From a virus: DNA of 29,308 bases. The notes under the pieces were generated by a model. The model ran no database searches. It saw nothing but the letters and a program-made list of their open reading frames with translations, and was not told the DNA's origin. The translations under genes were made by a program, and so were the position numbers. The stretch covers positions 1 to 29,308 of IMG/VR virus record IMGVR_UViG_3300008448_000438; one strand, given 5' to 3'. This document shows, in pieces, positions 1-6,302 of this stretch (within the stretch, counting starts at the first letter, position 1; each line of letters starts with the position of its first letter).

Positions 1-294
1 CACGGCGCCGCAGCGGCCAAGCCTGAGATGCCTCTGGCTGAAATGGATTGGGCGCTTCCATGGGACAAACTTCAGTGCACCAACGACCATCGGCGTGGCT
101 CTCGTGAACATCGTCCACTCGCCGTCGATTGGCTTGCGGCCAAGGCGAACCCATGCGTACTCGTTCTCAAGCTGGGTCCATTGCCACGCCATGCAGCTTG
201 ATCCGACACACGTCTTGGATGTGTCGCGCCAGCACATCTTCCCACGCGCATGATGCTCGGTCATGCCGGAGGGCTCGATGTTGTGGAGGGTCAT
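1..294 (-). CDS. Small Cys-rich phage protein, 3' end outside window
   Basis: The reading frame from the ATG at 294 stays open to base 1, giving 98 residues with no stop, so the C terminus is missing. An N-terminal stretch has C21, C30 and C35 followed by MAWQW; small phage proteins with a similar Cys-rich core and a CMAW(R/Q) motif are common and are thought to bind a metal, but none has a firm function that I know of. The start overlaps the stop of the upstream gene by ATGA and is preceded by GGAGGCCAAGCC, so translation is probably coupled. Role unknown; confident that it is coding. Confidence 0.6.
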   Translation of the reverse strand, partial: MTLHNIEPSGMTEHHARGKMCWRDTSKTCVGSSCMAWQWTQLENEYAWVRLGRKPIDGEWTMFTRATPMVVGALKFVPWKRPIHFSQRHLRLGRCGAV

Positions 295-542
295 GGCTTG
301 GCCTCCAGCTTGGCGAAGTCACGCTCCAGCCGGTCGATGTCGCCATGCCGGACGAAGGACAGAACCAAGCGCAGCTTCTCTCTGTCGATACCGAGTTTGG
401 CAACCGGATCGTGCTGAGAGAGGAGGTACGAGCAGTTGCGCCGCTCCTGCGCGATTTGGAGGCGGGCGCTGGCGTTCTCGACTTCCGCCATCCAGCGTCG
501 CACCGCTTCCTCATCTCCCATCAGTCGAGCAAAGTCGCTCAT
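291..542 (-). CDS. Unknown 83-aa protein of the left operon
   Basis: 83 residues, largely helical and charged, with no motif I recognise. The start at 542 overlaps the stop of the upstream gene (ATGA), and the stop overlaps the next start in the same way. Its last residues, LEAKP, and the following ribosome binding site are part of a junction sequence repeated five times in the first 1.4 kb. Function not assigned; its position downstream of recombination genes suggests an accessory early protein. Confidence 0.6.
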   Translation of the reverse strand: MSDFARLMGDEEAVRRWMAEVENASARLQIAQERRNCSYLLSQHDPVAKLGIDREKLRLVLSFVRHGDIDRLERDFAKLEAKP

Positions 543-778
543 GGCTTGGTCTCTTCTGCCGTCCTCTCAAGTGCGCGCCGAGCGGCATAACTAATAGTGC
601 TGACGGTTGCATCCAATTCGTCGCAGTATTCTGCTATATCGGTAAGTTCTTTCCTCAGCTCCTTGACGCGGGCGCGGAGTCTGGTGATCTCGTCGGCAAG
701 CTTGCCGTACAGCGGGCCATCGGACAGCCGCTCGTCTTGCTGGGCCGCACGGGCCATCGCCACTATGTCCTCGCTCAT
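539..778 (-). CDS. Unknown 79-aa coiled-coil-like protein
   Basis: I chose the ATG at 778 because GGGGAGGCCAAGCC lies directly before it and it overlaps the upstream stop by ATGA; a longer frame is open upstream but would run through the previous gene. The 79 residues begin MSEDIVAMARAA and contain a heptad-like stretch (about 27-52, LADEITRLRARVKELRKEL) that should form a coiled coil. It ends EETKP, a variant of the AKP ending shared by neighbouring genes. Function unknown. Confidence 0.6.
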   Translation of the reverse strand: MSEDIVAMARAAQQDERLSDGPLYGKLADEITRLRARVKELRKELTDIAEYCDELDATVSTISYAARRALERTAEETKP

Positions 779-984
779 GGCTTGGCCTCCCCATCCTTCA
801 CCAGCTTCCATCCATTCCATTCTGGAGTATCCGCCGCAACGCTGAAGCGTTGCGTTGAACTTCCGGTCACGATATCCCTCTTGTCGATTTCGATCAGGAA
901 GATGTCGCTCGGCAAGTAGTAGTACCATCTGCCGCGAAGAACTTTTTTCCCTTTCCTCCAAGTCGCTTCGGTCATCTCGCTCAT
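775..984 (-). CDS. Unknown 69-aa protein
   Basis: 69 residues from the ATG at 984, which has the best ribosome binding site (AAGGAGG, then CCAAGCC). The protein is short and rich in aromatic residues (WYYYLPSD near residues 20-27), probably a small beta-rich fold. It ends GEAKP and overlaps the next gene by ATGA. An alternative ATG at 1027 in the same frame would add 14 residues and overlap the upstream stop, but has a weaker Shine-Dalgarno sequence. No family recognised. Confidence 0.55.
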   Translation of the reverse strand: MSEMTEATWRKGKKVLRGRWYYYLPSDIFLIEIDKRDIVTGSSTQRFSVAADTPEWNGWKLVKDGEAKP

Positions 985-1022
985 GGCTTGGCCTCCTTGA
1001 GTGCGGCGCGCAGCGCCCTTGA

Positions 1023-1400
1023 TCATGGCGTCACCAGAAGAGCTTGCTCTGCAACTTGCGAAGACCACTTCTCGACGACGTCGCCACCTTGGTCCCTGAT
1101 CTTCCGCAGGGCTTCTTCCATCACCTTGTTCCTGGCCTCCAGCTCCACGAGCTGGCCAGACACGATCTGCTCGGCCTTGTGGTACTTGATGAGACGGCGC
1201 GCAGCTTCCTCGCGAAGCTCGTCGCTCTCCTCCTCGCCAAGATGCTCGACCAGCTCGTCGAGGCCCATCTTCTCCACCCAGCGAGGATCAGAGCCATCGC
1301 CATCGCAGTCCAAGCAATCGACGATCTGTGTCCTGTATGGGAACGAGAAGCCTTCGATCTCGTGCTGGCCCATGCCGTCGCAGGTTTTGCAGATGCTCAT
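1023..1400 (-). CDS. Small zinc-finger-like protein with two CxxCxG motifs
   Basis: 125 residues from the ATG at 1400, chosen for its GAGGAGG binding site and ATGA overlap. Residues 4-11 (CKTCDGMG) and 29-36 (CLDCDGDG) form a pair of CxxCxGxG motifs like half of a DnaJ-type zinc finger, so one zinc ion is probably bound. The rest (about 40-110) is acidic and helical. Proteins with a lone DnaJ-like zinc pair are frequent in phage early regions, with no settled role. The stop is followed in frame by 13 codons and a second stop ending in the same AKP repeat as its neighbours. Confidence 0.6.
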   Translation of the reverse strand: MSICKTCDGMGQHEIEGFSFPYRTQIVDCLDCDGDGSDPRWVEKMGLDELVEHLGEEESDELREEAARRLIKYHKAEQIVSGQLVELEARNKVMEEALRKIRDQGGDVVEKWSSQVAEQALLVTP

Positions 1401-1660
1401 AGCTTGACCTCCTCGTGCAGGCGCTCCAGCCCAACCGGTCGCTTCTCTTCGCGGTCGAACGCGACGACATCTAGCTTCTGCATGGCTTGGCGCACGAAGT
1501 GACACATGTCGGCTGAGCCGTTCATGTGGAACCTCCCGGTTTTCATTGCAGCGCCAAGCGTGCTCAGGAACTCGCGTGCGGCGGTCTTCAGCGCGTCGCG
1601 CTCTGCGCGCAGCCGCTCGATCTCGGCTGCGGCATCTTCGATGGTGTCGTCGATGCTCAT
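1397..1660 (-). CDS. Unknown 87-aa helical protein
   Basis: 87 residues from the ATG at 1660 (GGGAGCGTGCA before it), overlapping both neighbours by ATGA. The N-terminal 35 residues form an obvious coiled coil (DDTIEDAAAEIERLRAERDA). Small coiled-coil proteins of this shape are typical of phage early operons, and no function can be read from the sequence. Confidence 0.6.
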   Translation of the reverse strand: MSIDDTIEDAAAEIERLRAERDALKTAAREFLSTLGAAMKTGRFHMNGSADMCHFVRQAMQKLDVVAFDREEKRPVGLERLHEEVKL

Positions 1661-1908
1661 TGCACGCTCCCTAGCGTCTTGATGGGGAACCGGATGTGCA
1701 TGCTCCATCGCCGCTGCATGTCGGCAATGAGACGGTCTGCTTGCTCGAGGAGCATCAGCCGATGCTCGCGCTGCCAGAGTTCCGATTCCTCCGCGGCTGC
1801 CTTGAGCGTCGGGCGCACCATGACGAGGAAGTCGATGTACTCACTCGGGATGTTCGGGTGAGCGTGCGTCGAGAGAAGCGACGTTCTGCTGGATGATGCG
1901 TTGCGCAA
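1657..1908 (-). CDS. Unknown 83-aa protein, start uncertain
   Basis: The frame ends by ATGA overlap with the next gene. The best start is a TTG at 1908 preceded by GGAAGGCGG, which makes the gene overlap the upstream one by 68 bp. The alternative ATG at 1821 avoids the overlap but has no ribosome binding site and would leave 54 residues. The C-terminal half is helical (LWQREHRLMLLEQADRL). No family recognised. Confidence 0.45.
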   Translation of the reverse strand: MRNASSSRTSLLSTHAHPNIPSEYIDFLVMVRPTLKAAAEESELWQREHRLMLLEQADRLIADMQRRWSMHIRFPIKTLGSVQ

Positions 1909-2074
1909 GATCCGCCTTCCTTTCGTATTCGTTGGCGACCTGCATGTGGTGAAGCCGGTCCCATGAATCCTCTGGATGGAGCATGGCTTCCGTGATGCGC
2001 GCCCTCGCGGCCGCTCGCAACGCGATCGGCGTCAAAAGCGGATCTGGCAGCTTCGGCCAGGCCCTCGGAGGCAT
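1841..2074 (-). CDS. Unknown 77-aa protein
   Basis: 77 residues from an ATG at 2074 that overlaps the upstream stop by one base (TGATG). The upstream GGCGTCTACGAGCTGACGTCC has no strong Shine-Dalgarno sequence, so translation probably depends on coupling. The sequence is Ala/Arg-rich and helical. Function unknown. Confidence 0.5.
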   Translation of the reverse strand: MPPRAWPKLPDPLLTPIALRAAARARITEAMLHPEDSWDRLHHMQVANEYERKADLAQRIIQQNVASLDARSPEHPE

Positions 2075-2364
2075 CAGGACGTCAGCTCGTAGACGCCGAT
2101 GCGACGCGCATTGGCACGCGGCCGCTTCGACAGGGTGAAGTCGACCAGCTTGAACCGATCGTCCCTGAACAAGGCACCCATGACCGATGGGTGCGCGCTG
2201 CGCGGCGGCGGCAGGGTGAGCCAGATGTCATCGCTGGTCACCTTGCCGTTCTCGCGAGCAAGCTGCGCCGCCATGTCCCTGGCGTTGGCGAGCCATGCAT
2301 CCTGCCGCCCCTCGAACAAGTCGAGGGCCTCTTCCTTGCGCTGCTTGCCGGTGAGGAACTCCAT
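2074..2364 (-). CDS. Unknown 96-aa phage protein, likely winged-helix fold
   Basis: 96 residues from the ATG at 2364 (GAGGAGGGTGAC before it). The core, NGKVTSDDIWLTLPPPRSA at about residues 40-58 followed by VMGALFRDDRF, resembles a small phage family in which a helical N terminus leads to 'vT.dDv...lPpP...hP.vmGa.fr...f'; these are annotated as hypothetical and look winged-helix-like. It lies directly downstream of ssb, so a replication or recombination role is plausible but inferred only from position. Confidence 0.6.
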   Translation of the reverse strand: MEFLTGKQRKEEALDLFEGRQDAWLANARDMAAQLARENGKVTSDDIWLTLPPPRSAHPSVMGALFRDDRFKLVDFTLSKRPRANARRIGVYELTS

Positions 2365-2374
2365 GTCACCCTCC

Positions 2375-2776
2375 TCAGAACGGGATTTCGTCGTCGTCGA
2401 TCGACGAGCCGGCGTCCGGCTTGGCGGGCTTGTCGGCGGGCGCATCGACCTGGGCGCTCTTGTTGGCGAAGAGGGCGACGCAGTCGCGAGCATCGACTTC
2501 CGTCGCCGTGCGCTTCTGGCCATCCTTCTCGTACTGGCGCGTCTTGATGGAGCCGACGACCATCATCATCTGGCCCTTCTTCGCGACGTTGGCGAGCGCC
2601 TTGCCGCGTTCTCCCCACATGACGATGTTGTGCCAGGTCGTGGACTCGCCCTTGCTGCCGTCCTTCTTCGTGTAGCGCTCGCTGGTCGCAAGCGAGAAAC
2701 GAAGCAGTCCGCTGCCGACATCCGCCTTGAACTCGGCGTCCTTGCCGACGTTGCCGATGAGATAGACGGTGTTCAT
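2375..2776 (-). CDS. ssb: Single-stranded DNA-binding protein (early SSB)
   Basis: 133 residues with a standard OB-fold SSB core (residues 1-105): MNTVYLIGNVGKD at the N terminus, TTWHNIVMWGERGKAL in the middle and QYEKDGQKRTATEV near the end. A flexible linker is followed by DDDEIPF, the acidic tip that recruits repair and replication partners in bacterial SSBs. It coats single-stranded DNA made by the exonuclease and hands it to the annealing protein encoded upstream in the same operon. The start at 2776 overlaps the upstream stop by ATGA. A second, clearly different SSB is encoded at 10613-11050. Confidence 0.93.
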   Translation of the reverse strand: MNTVYLIGNVGKDAEFKADVGSGLLRFSLATSERYTKKDGSKGESTTWHNIVMWGERGKALANVAKKGQMMMVVGSIKTRQYEKDGQKRTATEVDARDCVALFANKSAQVDAPADKPAKPDAGSSIDDDEIPF

Positions 2777-3078
2777 GCCTTGCCTCCCTCTGAGTGGTAG
2801 TTGGCCGTGACGTCGCGCATCTCCACGTTCTGGAAGACGCGTCGAAGCCCTTGAACGATGTCGTTGATGGCTTCCTCGTCGCTCATGCCGACGGGTCGCT
2901 TGAAGCGCGAGACCCAGGCGATCGACGTGAGCATGGCGTAGATGACGAGCCCCGGGCTGCGGTACTCCTCGAGCATCACCGCTGCAAAACGCACCGACGT
3001 CTCGACGCATTCGCGAGCGAGCTTGGCCTCCTCCCCAAGCTCGTCGCCATCCGCGGGGATGATCTGGACCTCGATCAC
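2773..3078 (-). CDS. Unknown 101-aa protein between annealing protein and ssb
   Basis: 101 residues from a GTG at 3078 (GTGA overlap with the upstream stop; GGAGG 8 bp before). Acidic N terminus and two amphipathic helices; no motif recognised. It sits between the annealing-protein gene and ssb in a run of overlapping genes, so it is made with them and may act in the same pathway. Confidence 0.6.
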   Translation of the reverse strand: MIEVQIIPADGDELGEEAKLARECVETSVRFAAVMLEEYRSPGLVIYAMLTSIAWVSRFKRPVGMSDEEAINDIVQGLRRVFQNVEMRDVTANYHSEGGKA

Positions 3079-3761
3079 GCAGCCTCCTTGCTGGAGAACT
3101 TCTCCTTCATCTCCCGGCCGGTCGATGCGTACTCCTCGAGCAGCTCGGGGTTCCGCTCGCGGATCTCCTTGACCCGTGGCGCATGGACGCGGCCAAGGGA
3201 CATGAGCTCGTCGGCGGACTTGACCCCCTTGAGCGCGGCGATGGCGCCGGTCACGAACGACTCGTCAAGGCGGCGCTGCTTGCTGACGGCCGATGCCTTG
3301 GCCTCGATCTCGAAGTCGGCCTTGGCCTCGGAGACGTACTTGGTGTCGTCGAACTGGCCGAGATGGACGTCGCCGCCGATGCCGATGTAGCTCAGGCACT
3401 TCGTGATGCCGTCGGTGACGGACTTCTTGAAGGACTCGTCGTCGGCGCGGCTTGAGCCGTCCTTGCGCGGCGTGCGGATCTCGGTGCCGCCCCATTGCGC
3501 GCCGGTCTCGTAGCGCATGCCGGCGTTGACGTACCAGACGCGCACAAGGCAGAAGACCATGCCTTCGGCGATCTTGGTGTCGAGGACGTCCCAGCCCCAG
3601 CCGATGCCGCAGGGACCGAACTCCTTGGTGGCGCGCCACACCGCCCACATGGGCTTGATGGCCGTGCCGGAGAAGCCGCCGCCGCGGGTGAAGGACTTGG
3701 TGTGGGCCGGGTCCGTCTTCGACAGGCTGTCCCACAGCAGGAGGTTGGTTTCCTTGCTCAT
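3075..3761 (-). CDS. Probable single-strand annealing protein (Rad52/Erf-like recombinase)
   Basis: 228 residues. The N-terminal half carries blocks typical of a phage annealing-protein group: TDPAHTKSFTRGGGFSG near 16-32, KPMWAVWRATKEFGPCG near 36-52, and DESFKKSVTDGITKCLSYIG then GGDVHLGQFDDTKYV near 108-142. The C-terminal 60 residues are helical and variable. Such proteins coat single strands made by a partner exonuclease and anneal homologous DNA. The exonuclease gene is two genes upstream and an SSB gene two genes downstream, the usual phage recombination set. Family placement is from motif memory, so Erf/Rad52-like rather than a named subfamily. Confidence 0.7.
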   Translation of the reverse strand: MSKETNLLLWDSLSKTDPAHTKSFTRGGGFSGTAIKPMWAVWRATKEFGPCGIGWGWDVLDTKIAEGMVFCLVRVWYVNAGMRYETGAQWGGTEIRTPRKDGSSRADDESFKKSVTDGITKCLSYIGIGGDVHLGQFDDTKYVSEAKADFEIEAKASAVSKQRRLDESFVTGAIAALKGVKSADELMSLGRVHAPRVKEIRERNPELLEEYASTGREMKEKFSSKEAA

Positions 3762-4153
3762 GCGACCTCCTTGGCGAGCGCCGACACGGTGGGGCCGTCG
3801 ATGAAGTCGAGGTTCTTGTCCTCGTACTCCTGAAGCAGTCGGTTGATGGTGTTCTCGCCGATGTGCTTGTTGACCATCACCTCCAGCGCACGGAGGTAGT
3901 CGCTGCGGAACCTGGCGATGATCTTGCCCATCCCCTCGTCCGTGTAGCCCGACCCATGGATGCCGTAGGTGGCGCCAGCCAAGGGCGACGCCTCCTCGAG
4001 GTCGGCAAACAGCGAGATGTAGAAACGCTCCTGGTTGTCCGTCTTCTCGCCGGACCTGATGTTGAAGTTGACCCCCCTGATGAAAGGCAGGCTGTCGCGC
4101 AGCAGCGCCACCATCTCGTGGGCCTGCTTGATGCTGATGTCGATGGACTTCAT
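3758..4153 (-). CDS. Unknown 131-aa protein in the recombination operon
   Basis: 131 residues beginning MKSIDISIKQAHEMVALLRD; ATGA overlaps on both sides. Mixed alpha/beta composition with no motif that I recognise. It lies between the exonuclease and the annealing protein, where some phages encode a small accessory or nuclease-modulating protein, but nothing in the sequence shows that here. Confidence 0.6.
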   Translation of the reverse strand: MKSIDISIKQAHEMVALLRDSLPFIRGVNFNIRSGEKTDNQERFYISLFADLEEASPLAGATYGIHGSGYTDEGMGKIIARFRSDYLRALEVMVNKHIGENTINRLLQEYEDKNLDFIDGPTVSALAKEVA

Positions 4154-5046
4154 GCCGCCTTCTCCTTGAGTTGGCTGATGACGATGCCGCGTTGGGTGCG
4201 GTTCACGCGGACCCCAAATGCCTCGATCTTCACGGCATCCTCGGGCAGCAACCCACGCAGGGCCTTCTTGGCGGCGTCGAGCCGCTTGTCGCTGTCGTAG
4301 TTCGAGACGAACTCGCTTGCGGCCGCGATGAAATCGCTGGCCCAGTTGGCGCTCTCGACGTCCGACGTAGTCAGCTTGCGCGTCGGCACGCCCGGGATCG
4401 GTCGATCGTCTGGAAGGTCCCAGACAATGCCGGGAGGCGTGTCGCTCTCCAGCTCGCGCAGGAACATGAGCTCGGCGCCGAGCAGCGTGGCGATGTCATC
4501 CTCGTTGCGCTGCACGACGAATGGACGCCACTCGTCGTTGCCGTAGAGCACCGAGACGAAGGTCTGCTTGAAGCCGGTGACCATCATCTGGTGGACGAAC
4601 TGCCAGTAGTTGGCCTGGATGACGGAGTAGGGCTCGTTGCCATCGCCGATTGGCCGGGTGTGCTTGGCGTCGATGAGGCCGAGAGGTTGGCGGATGGCTT
4701 CCTTGTCCCAGACAACGCCATCAGGCGTGCAGGTCTGCCAGACGCGGTCGGTGTTGACGTACTCGCAGACGCCGCCAATTCCACCAGCCTTCAGCCGTCG
4801 ATCGGCATCGGGCGTGAAGGCGGGCATCGCGTCGAAGGTCACGTTCGCGGAAACGCCGAACTTCTCGTTGTCGTGGTTGCGCTGCCACCAGGACAGGTTG
4901 AAGGCTTCGGTCACGAGGCCGAGCTGGACGCGCAGCACGCCAGACAAATCCTCTGGCTTTGCGAGTCCCTTCTTCTCCTTCCAGAGATTGATGCCGTCGC
5001 CGCGCATCAGCCGGCGCGCATCGGTTGCGCTGATCGTGAAGCCCAT
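4150..5046 (-). CDS. YqaJ/RecB-type 5'-3' exonuclease (PD-(D/E)XK fold)
   Basis: 298 residues, of which the first about 180 form a YqaJ-like viral recombinase nuclease. Catalytic elements visible in order: QLGLVTE (residues 41-47, glutamate of motif I), TPDG (D109), LIDAKHT (D126-x-K128, metal-binding D-x-K) and YWQFVHQMMVTG (147-158, the conserved Tyr/Gln helix). It should degrade double-stranded DNA ends to give single strands for the annealing protein. It is the first gene of the operon: GGAGGG precedes the ATG at 5046, and an operator-like palindrome lies at 5067-5080 behind a terminator. Confidence 0.85.
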   Translation of the reverse strand: MGFTISATDARRLMRGDGINLWKEKKGLAKPEDLSGVLRVQLGLVTEAFNLSWWQRNHDNEKFGVSANVTFDAMPAFTPDADRRLKAGGIGGVCEYVNTDRVWQTCTPDGVVWDKEAIRQPLGLIDAKHTRPIGDGNEPYSVIQANYWQFVHQMMVTGFKQTFVSVLYGNDEWRPFVVQRNEDDIATLLGAELMFLRELESDTPPGIVWDLPDDRPIPGVPTRKLTTSDVESANWASDFIAAASEFVSNYDSDKRLDAAKKALRGLLPEDAVKIEAFGVRVNRTQRGIVISQLKEKAA

Positions 5047-5066
5047 CAGGTTCCCTCCTATTGAAG

Positions 5067-5080
5067 ATGCAAAATTGCAG
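5067..5080. promoter_or_regulatory. Operator-like palindrome in front of the recombination operon
   Basis: ATGCAAAATTGCAG matches the inverted repeat CTGCAA-nn-TTGCAG at all arm positions but the first. It sits 21 bp upstream of the exonuclease start and just downstream of a terminator, so it can only serve this operon. On the minus strand it reads CTGCAATTTTGCAT, followed by AATAGGAGG. The best sigma-70-like match around it (TTGAGT, 17 bp, TCAATA) would put the transcription start inside the ribosome binding site, so the promoter itself is unresolved. Confidence 0.65.
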
Positions 5081-5090
5081 CACTCAAGGC

Positions 5091-5132
5091 AAAAAAAATC
5101 ACGACGGGGCCTTTTGCGGAGGCTCGTCGTGA
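5091..5132 (-). terminator. Rho-independent terminator ending the cro-like operon
   Basis: On the minus strand a perfect 8-bp stem (TCACGACG ... CGTCGTGA) is followed at once by eight T. The stop codon of the gene ending at 5099 is inside the 3' arm of the stem, so the last codons double as terminator. Confidence 0.85.
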
Positions 5133-5545
5133 AGACGAAGCAGGTCGTAGCCCATGCCGACCAGCCAGTTCTTCAGCTCGTCGCGATCGTCTGGGCCGCC
5201 GTTGATGCGCAAGTATCCGCCGTTGCCTTTGTCGCCAAGGCGGCGAACGTAGACCCAGCGATACTTCTTGGGCTCCTCTTGTTGTGTCGTGCGAAACCAG
5301 AGGAGCCGATAGAACATGCCGTCTTCGTCCTTGTCGACGGCAAGGTAGTTCTTGTCGCGCAGGACGCGCAGAGCATCCACGATGTCTTGCTGGCTTGCGC
5401 CAGTTGCCTCGGAGATCGAACGCTGCGAGATGCGCACCCAGCCGTAGGAACTGGCTTCCAGGGCCAGCAAGGCTGCGACATGGATGTGCAGCGACGTCGA
5501 CGTGCGGTCCCCTACGAGACCCATGGGAATGGCGACAGTCTTCAT
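5099..5545 (-). CDS. Winged-helix DNA-binding protein of the early region
   Basis: 148 residues. Residues about 14-85 look like a winged helix: HIHVAALLALEASS, then RISQRSISEATGASQQDIVDALRVL as the helix-turn-helix, then a beta wing (YLAVDKDEDGMFYRLLW). The C-terminal half (YRWVYVRRLGDKGNGGYL) is beta-rich. It may be a replication-initiation or regulatory protein; similar small winged-helix proteins occur beside phage replication genes, but no specific family is recognised. The start overlaps the stop of the DUF1064 gene by ATGA, and the 3' end is built into a terminator. Confidence 0.6.
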   Translation of the reverse strand: MKTVAIPMGLVGDRTSTSLHIHVAALLALEASSYGWVRISQRSISEATGASQQDIVDALRVLRDKNYLAVDKDEDGMFYRLLWFRTTQQEEPKKYRWVYVRRLGDKGNGGYLRINGGPDDRDELKNWLVGMGYDLLRLHDEPPQKAPS

Positions 5546-5889
5546 CGCTTCTTTCTCCCGGTCGTAATTCTCAGTTCGATTCCAAGCAGGGCCTTCATCA
5601 TCTTCGCCTTGAGCTTGAAGATCGCCGTCTTGATGCCCTTGAAATCCTCGACGATTGTCGTCCCAGCTTCTTCGTAGACGAAGTCAGCGACGTAGGTGCA
5701 AAGCTTGAAGCCGTTGACTGCTAGCGGGTATGCCACTTGGAGCCGGAGGTTCTTGATGTGTCCGGCTTGTTCGAGTCGCTTGAGGTCGAGGTATCGCAGG
5801 GCTTCGCCCTTGCTTGCGAAGGCGATGCCTTCGATCGTCGTGCGCCGCGCCCTGTACTTCGAGTGGAAGCTCGAGCTGGCGGTGATCAC
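5542..5889 (-). CDS. DUF1064 protein, PD-(D/E)XK nuclease-like
   Basis: From the GTG at 5889 the product is 115 residues, the usual DUF1064 length, and begins about ten residues before the conserved SKYRARRT. Motifs: SKGEALRY (E29), CTYVADF (D69) and IVEDFKG (D82-x-K84), the metal-binding set of the PD-(D/E)XK nuclease fold. Roles proposed for the family include recombination endonuclease or junction resolvase; this is not proven. The start lacks a clear ribosome binding site, and an in-frame GTG at 5922 has GGAG about 10 bp ahead. The gene overlaps the upstream HTH frame by more than 200 bp, which is unusual. Confidence 0.65.
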   Translation of the reverse strand: MITASSSFHSKYRARRTTIEGIAFASKGEALRYLDLKRLEQAGHIKNLRLQVAYPLAVNGFKLCTYVADFVYEEAGTTIVEDFKGIKTAIFKLKAKMMKALLGIELRITTGRKKR

Positions 5890-6127
5890 CCGTTGGCGAC
5901 GCCCCGACAACCTCGAGCTCACGGCCAAGGAACTCCAGCCAGATGCAGAGGTTGAATGCCGTGGGTGGACGCAAGGACGTCTCCCACATGGCAAGCGATC
6001 CGCGGTGGAAGCCGCACTTGTCCTCGAGGTCCCATCGTGACCATCCCTGGCGCTTGCGTTCGGCGCTAAGCGCCGCGACGAGCTTGTGCCAGAGCGGCTG
6101 GTTTCTGACGCAGCTGTAGCTTCCCAA
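5684..6127 (-). CDS. HTH (XRE-type) protein overlapping DUF1064
   Basis: From a TTG at 6127 (AAGGAG about 10 bp ahead) the frame gives 147 residues. Residues about 11-75 form a Cro/C1-type helix-turn-helix: LVAALSAERKRQGWSRWDLE, CGFHRGSLAMWE, then FNLCIWLEFLGRELEVV. After about residue 80 the frame runs through the DUF1064 gene in another phase and looks non-coding (Arg/Pro/His-rich), so either the true protein is about 80 residues with a lost stop, or a frameshift joins it to DUF1064. It overlaps the Cro-like gene by 62 bp. Confident for the HTH, not for the C terminus. Confidence 0.55.
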   Translation of the reverse strand: MGSYSCVRNQPLWHKLVAALSAERKRQGWSRWDLEDKCGFHRGSLAMWETSLRPPTAFNLCIWLEFLGRELEVVGASPTGDHRQLELPLEVQGAAHDDRRHRLRKQGRSPAIPRPQATRTSRTHQEPPAPSGIPASSQRLQALHLRR

Positions 6128-6302
6128 GGCGTTGGATCTCCTTGGCGATGCGTTCTGCTGTCCCGTGGCGAGGCGATGTCTGACGCTTCATCCACCTCTG
6201 ATAGGTGGTGCGGGCAACACCTGCTGAGCGCACGGCGCTCTCAAGAGAGACGTTGTGCGCCGTTGCCATGTTGGAGAGCAGATCGAGGGGGTGTGACAAC
6301 AT
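6066..6302 (-). CDS. Cro-like small HTH regulator
   Basis: 78 residues from the ATG at 6302, or 67 from the ATG at 6269. Residues about 12-60 contain a helix-turn-helix: VSLESAVRSAGVARTTYQRWMK, then TAERIAKEIQRLG. Divergent from the repressor across a shared operator, the standard position of Cro, so it probably antagonises the repressor and commits to early leftward expression. No Shine-Dalgarno sequence precedes either ATG. The best promoter (TTGCAA, 17 bp, TTAAGA at 6315-6310) would start transcription almost on the ATG at 6302, suggesting a leaderless mRNA. Confidence 0.7.
   Translation of the reverse strand: MLSHPLDLLSNMATAHNVSLESAVRSAGVARTTYQRWMKRQTSPRHGTAERIAKEIQRLGKLQLRQKPAALAQARRGA

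Larger units (their letters stand above)
292..1412 (-). repeat. Five-copy gene-junction repeat (GGAGGCCAAGCCATGAGC)
   Basis: Near-identical 18-mers sit at five gene junctions, with the start codons at 294, 542, 778, 984 and 1400 on the minus strand. Each copy carries the last codons of the upstream frame (usually AKP), a Shine-Dalgarno GGAGG and the overlapping ATGA start. Copies at 542 and 1400 differ at a few bases. The repeat is longer than a shared ribosome binding site needs to be. Confidence 0.75.
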
